Origin: Brachypodius melanocephalos | Taxonomy: Eukaryota; Chordata; Aves; Passeriformes; Pycnonotidae | Reading direction: 5' to 3' | DNA length: 64,000 bases | Assembly (NCBI GenBank): GCA_013398615.1 | Contig: VZSR01003049.1 | Location: forward strand, 250,848-314,847 | In this document: positions 63,801 through 64,000 of the stretch, piece after piece | How positions within the stretch are numbered: position 1 is the first letter of the stretch | How the letters are laid out: the number at the start of each line of letters is the position of its first letter | Made by a program: the position numbers and the translations under genes | Notes under the pieces: model-generated | Databases searched by the model: none | Told to the model about the DNA's origin: nothing | What the model saw: the letters and a program-made list of their open reading frames with translations, nothing else

Positions 63801-64000
63801 ACTTATATTTTTCAACTAACTTAAATTTTCAGCTTCAGCTTGCCTTGTGGCATTATTTTTAGCTCAAAACTAGCACCTGAAATTTGCTGAGTGCCTAATA
63901 AAGTCCTAAAATGTACTGTAGATGGGCTAAAACTCACATTTTTAATAATGCCAGACAATCATTCTGGTATAACAGAAACTATTCTCAATGTTGAGCCCTT
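57816..64000. other. AT-rich non-coding sequence
   Basis: About 6.2 kb with no gene and no recognisable transposon. It includes a 16-bp direct repeat (58361-58376 and 58471-58486), AT-rich zones near 59330-59420 and 60955-61090, and an assembly gap. Open frames are below 90 codons. Confidence 0.6.
60345..60354. other. Assembly gap, 10 N
   Basis: Ten N directly after an A9 run (60336-60344). A fixed short N run usually marks a join of unknown true size, so distances across it are unreliable. Confidence 0.98.

Noticed and set aside
1..64000. CRISPR array, operon or phage-like module
   Set aside because: No regularly spaced repeats with unique spacers, no ribosome-binding sites with tandem genes; the window is vertebrate nuclear DNA.

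Overview
This is vertebrate, most likely bird, genomic DNA. The evidence is many 5'-truncated CR1 LINE copies with the avian 3' tail (repeats of a TTCTATGA-like octamer), several LTR fragments whose style I associate with songbird endogenous retroviruses, an AT-rich background, and no compact operon-like coding. The passerine assignment is inference from repeat style, not from a database match. I recognise no host protein-coding exon, tRNA, rRNA or CRISPR array. Every open frame that looks like a real protein lies inside a CR1 remnant or a low-complexity tract. The window reads as a gene desert or the inside of a large intron.

Layout: 1-6.3 kb holds an old CR1 interrupted by a younger CR1 (about 1838-2990), a third CR1 (3905-4750) and a minus-strand promoter-like block that may be an LTR (5600-6240). 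6.3-15.3 kb is mostly AT-rich unique sequence with a very old CR1 (9160-9475), an unclassified GC-richer block followed by a G/T tract (10.33-10.86 kb), a CR1 with a decayed reverse transcriptase motif (11.54-12.12 kb), a large pentanucleotide/heptanucleotide array (13.32-13.65 kb) and a short CR1 3' end (15.16-15.29 kb). 15.3-22.6 kb has only a GGGGAA hexamer array. At 22.6-23.9 kb a CR1 is followed by a complete 869-bp solo LTR with a 5-bp target duplication. 23.9-32.7 kb is nearly repeat-free.

32.7-43.4 kb is the LTR-rich part: four LTR candidates (32.7, 35.3, 38.8 and 43.0 kb), one small LTR piece (41.9 kb) and the most striking element, a long LTR with a GC-rich core at 36.7-38.1 kb. That LTR is followed at the expected place by a primer-binding site matching the 3' end of tRNA-Gly. 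43.4-64 kb is AT-rich with CR1 copies at 47.57, 50.41 and 57.15 kb and a 10-N assembly gap at 60345-60354.

Nothing here amounts to a new multigene system. The items most worth a second look are the tRNA-Gly-primed LTR with its GC-rich leader and splice-donor-like site, the CCAAT-box cluster at 5.9-6.05 kb, the nested CR1 pair, and a few exact palindromes and exon-like segments.
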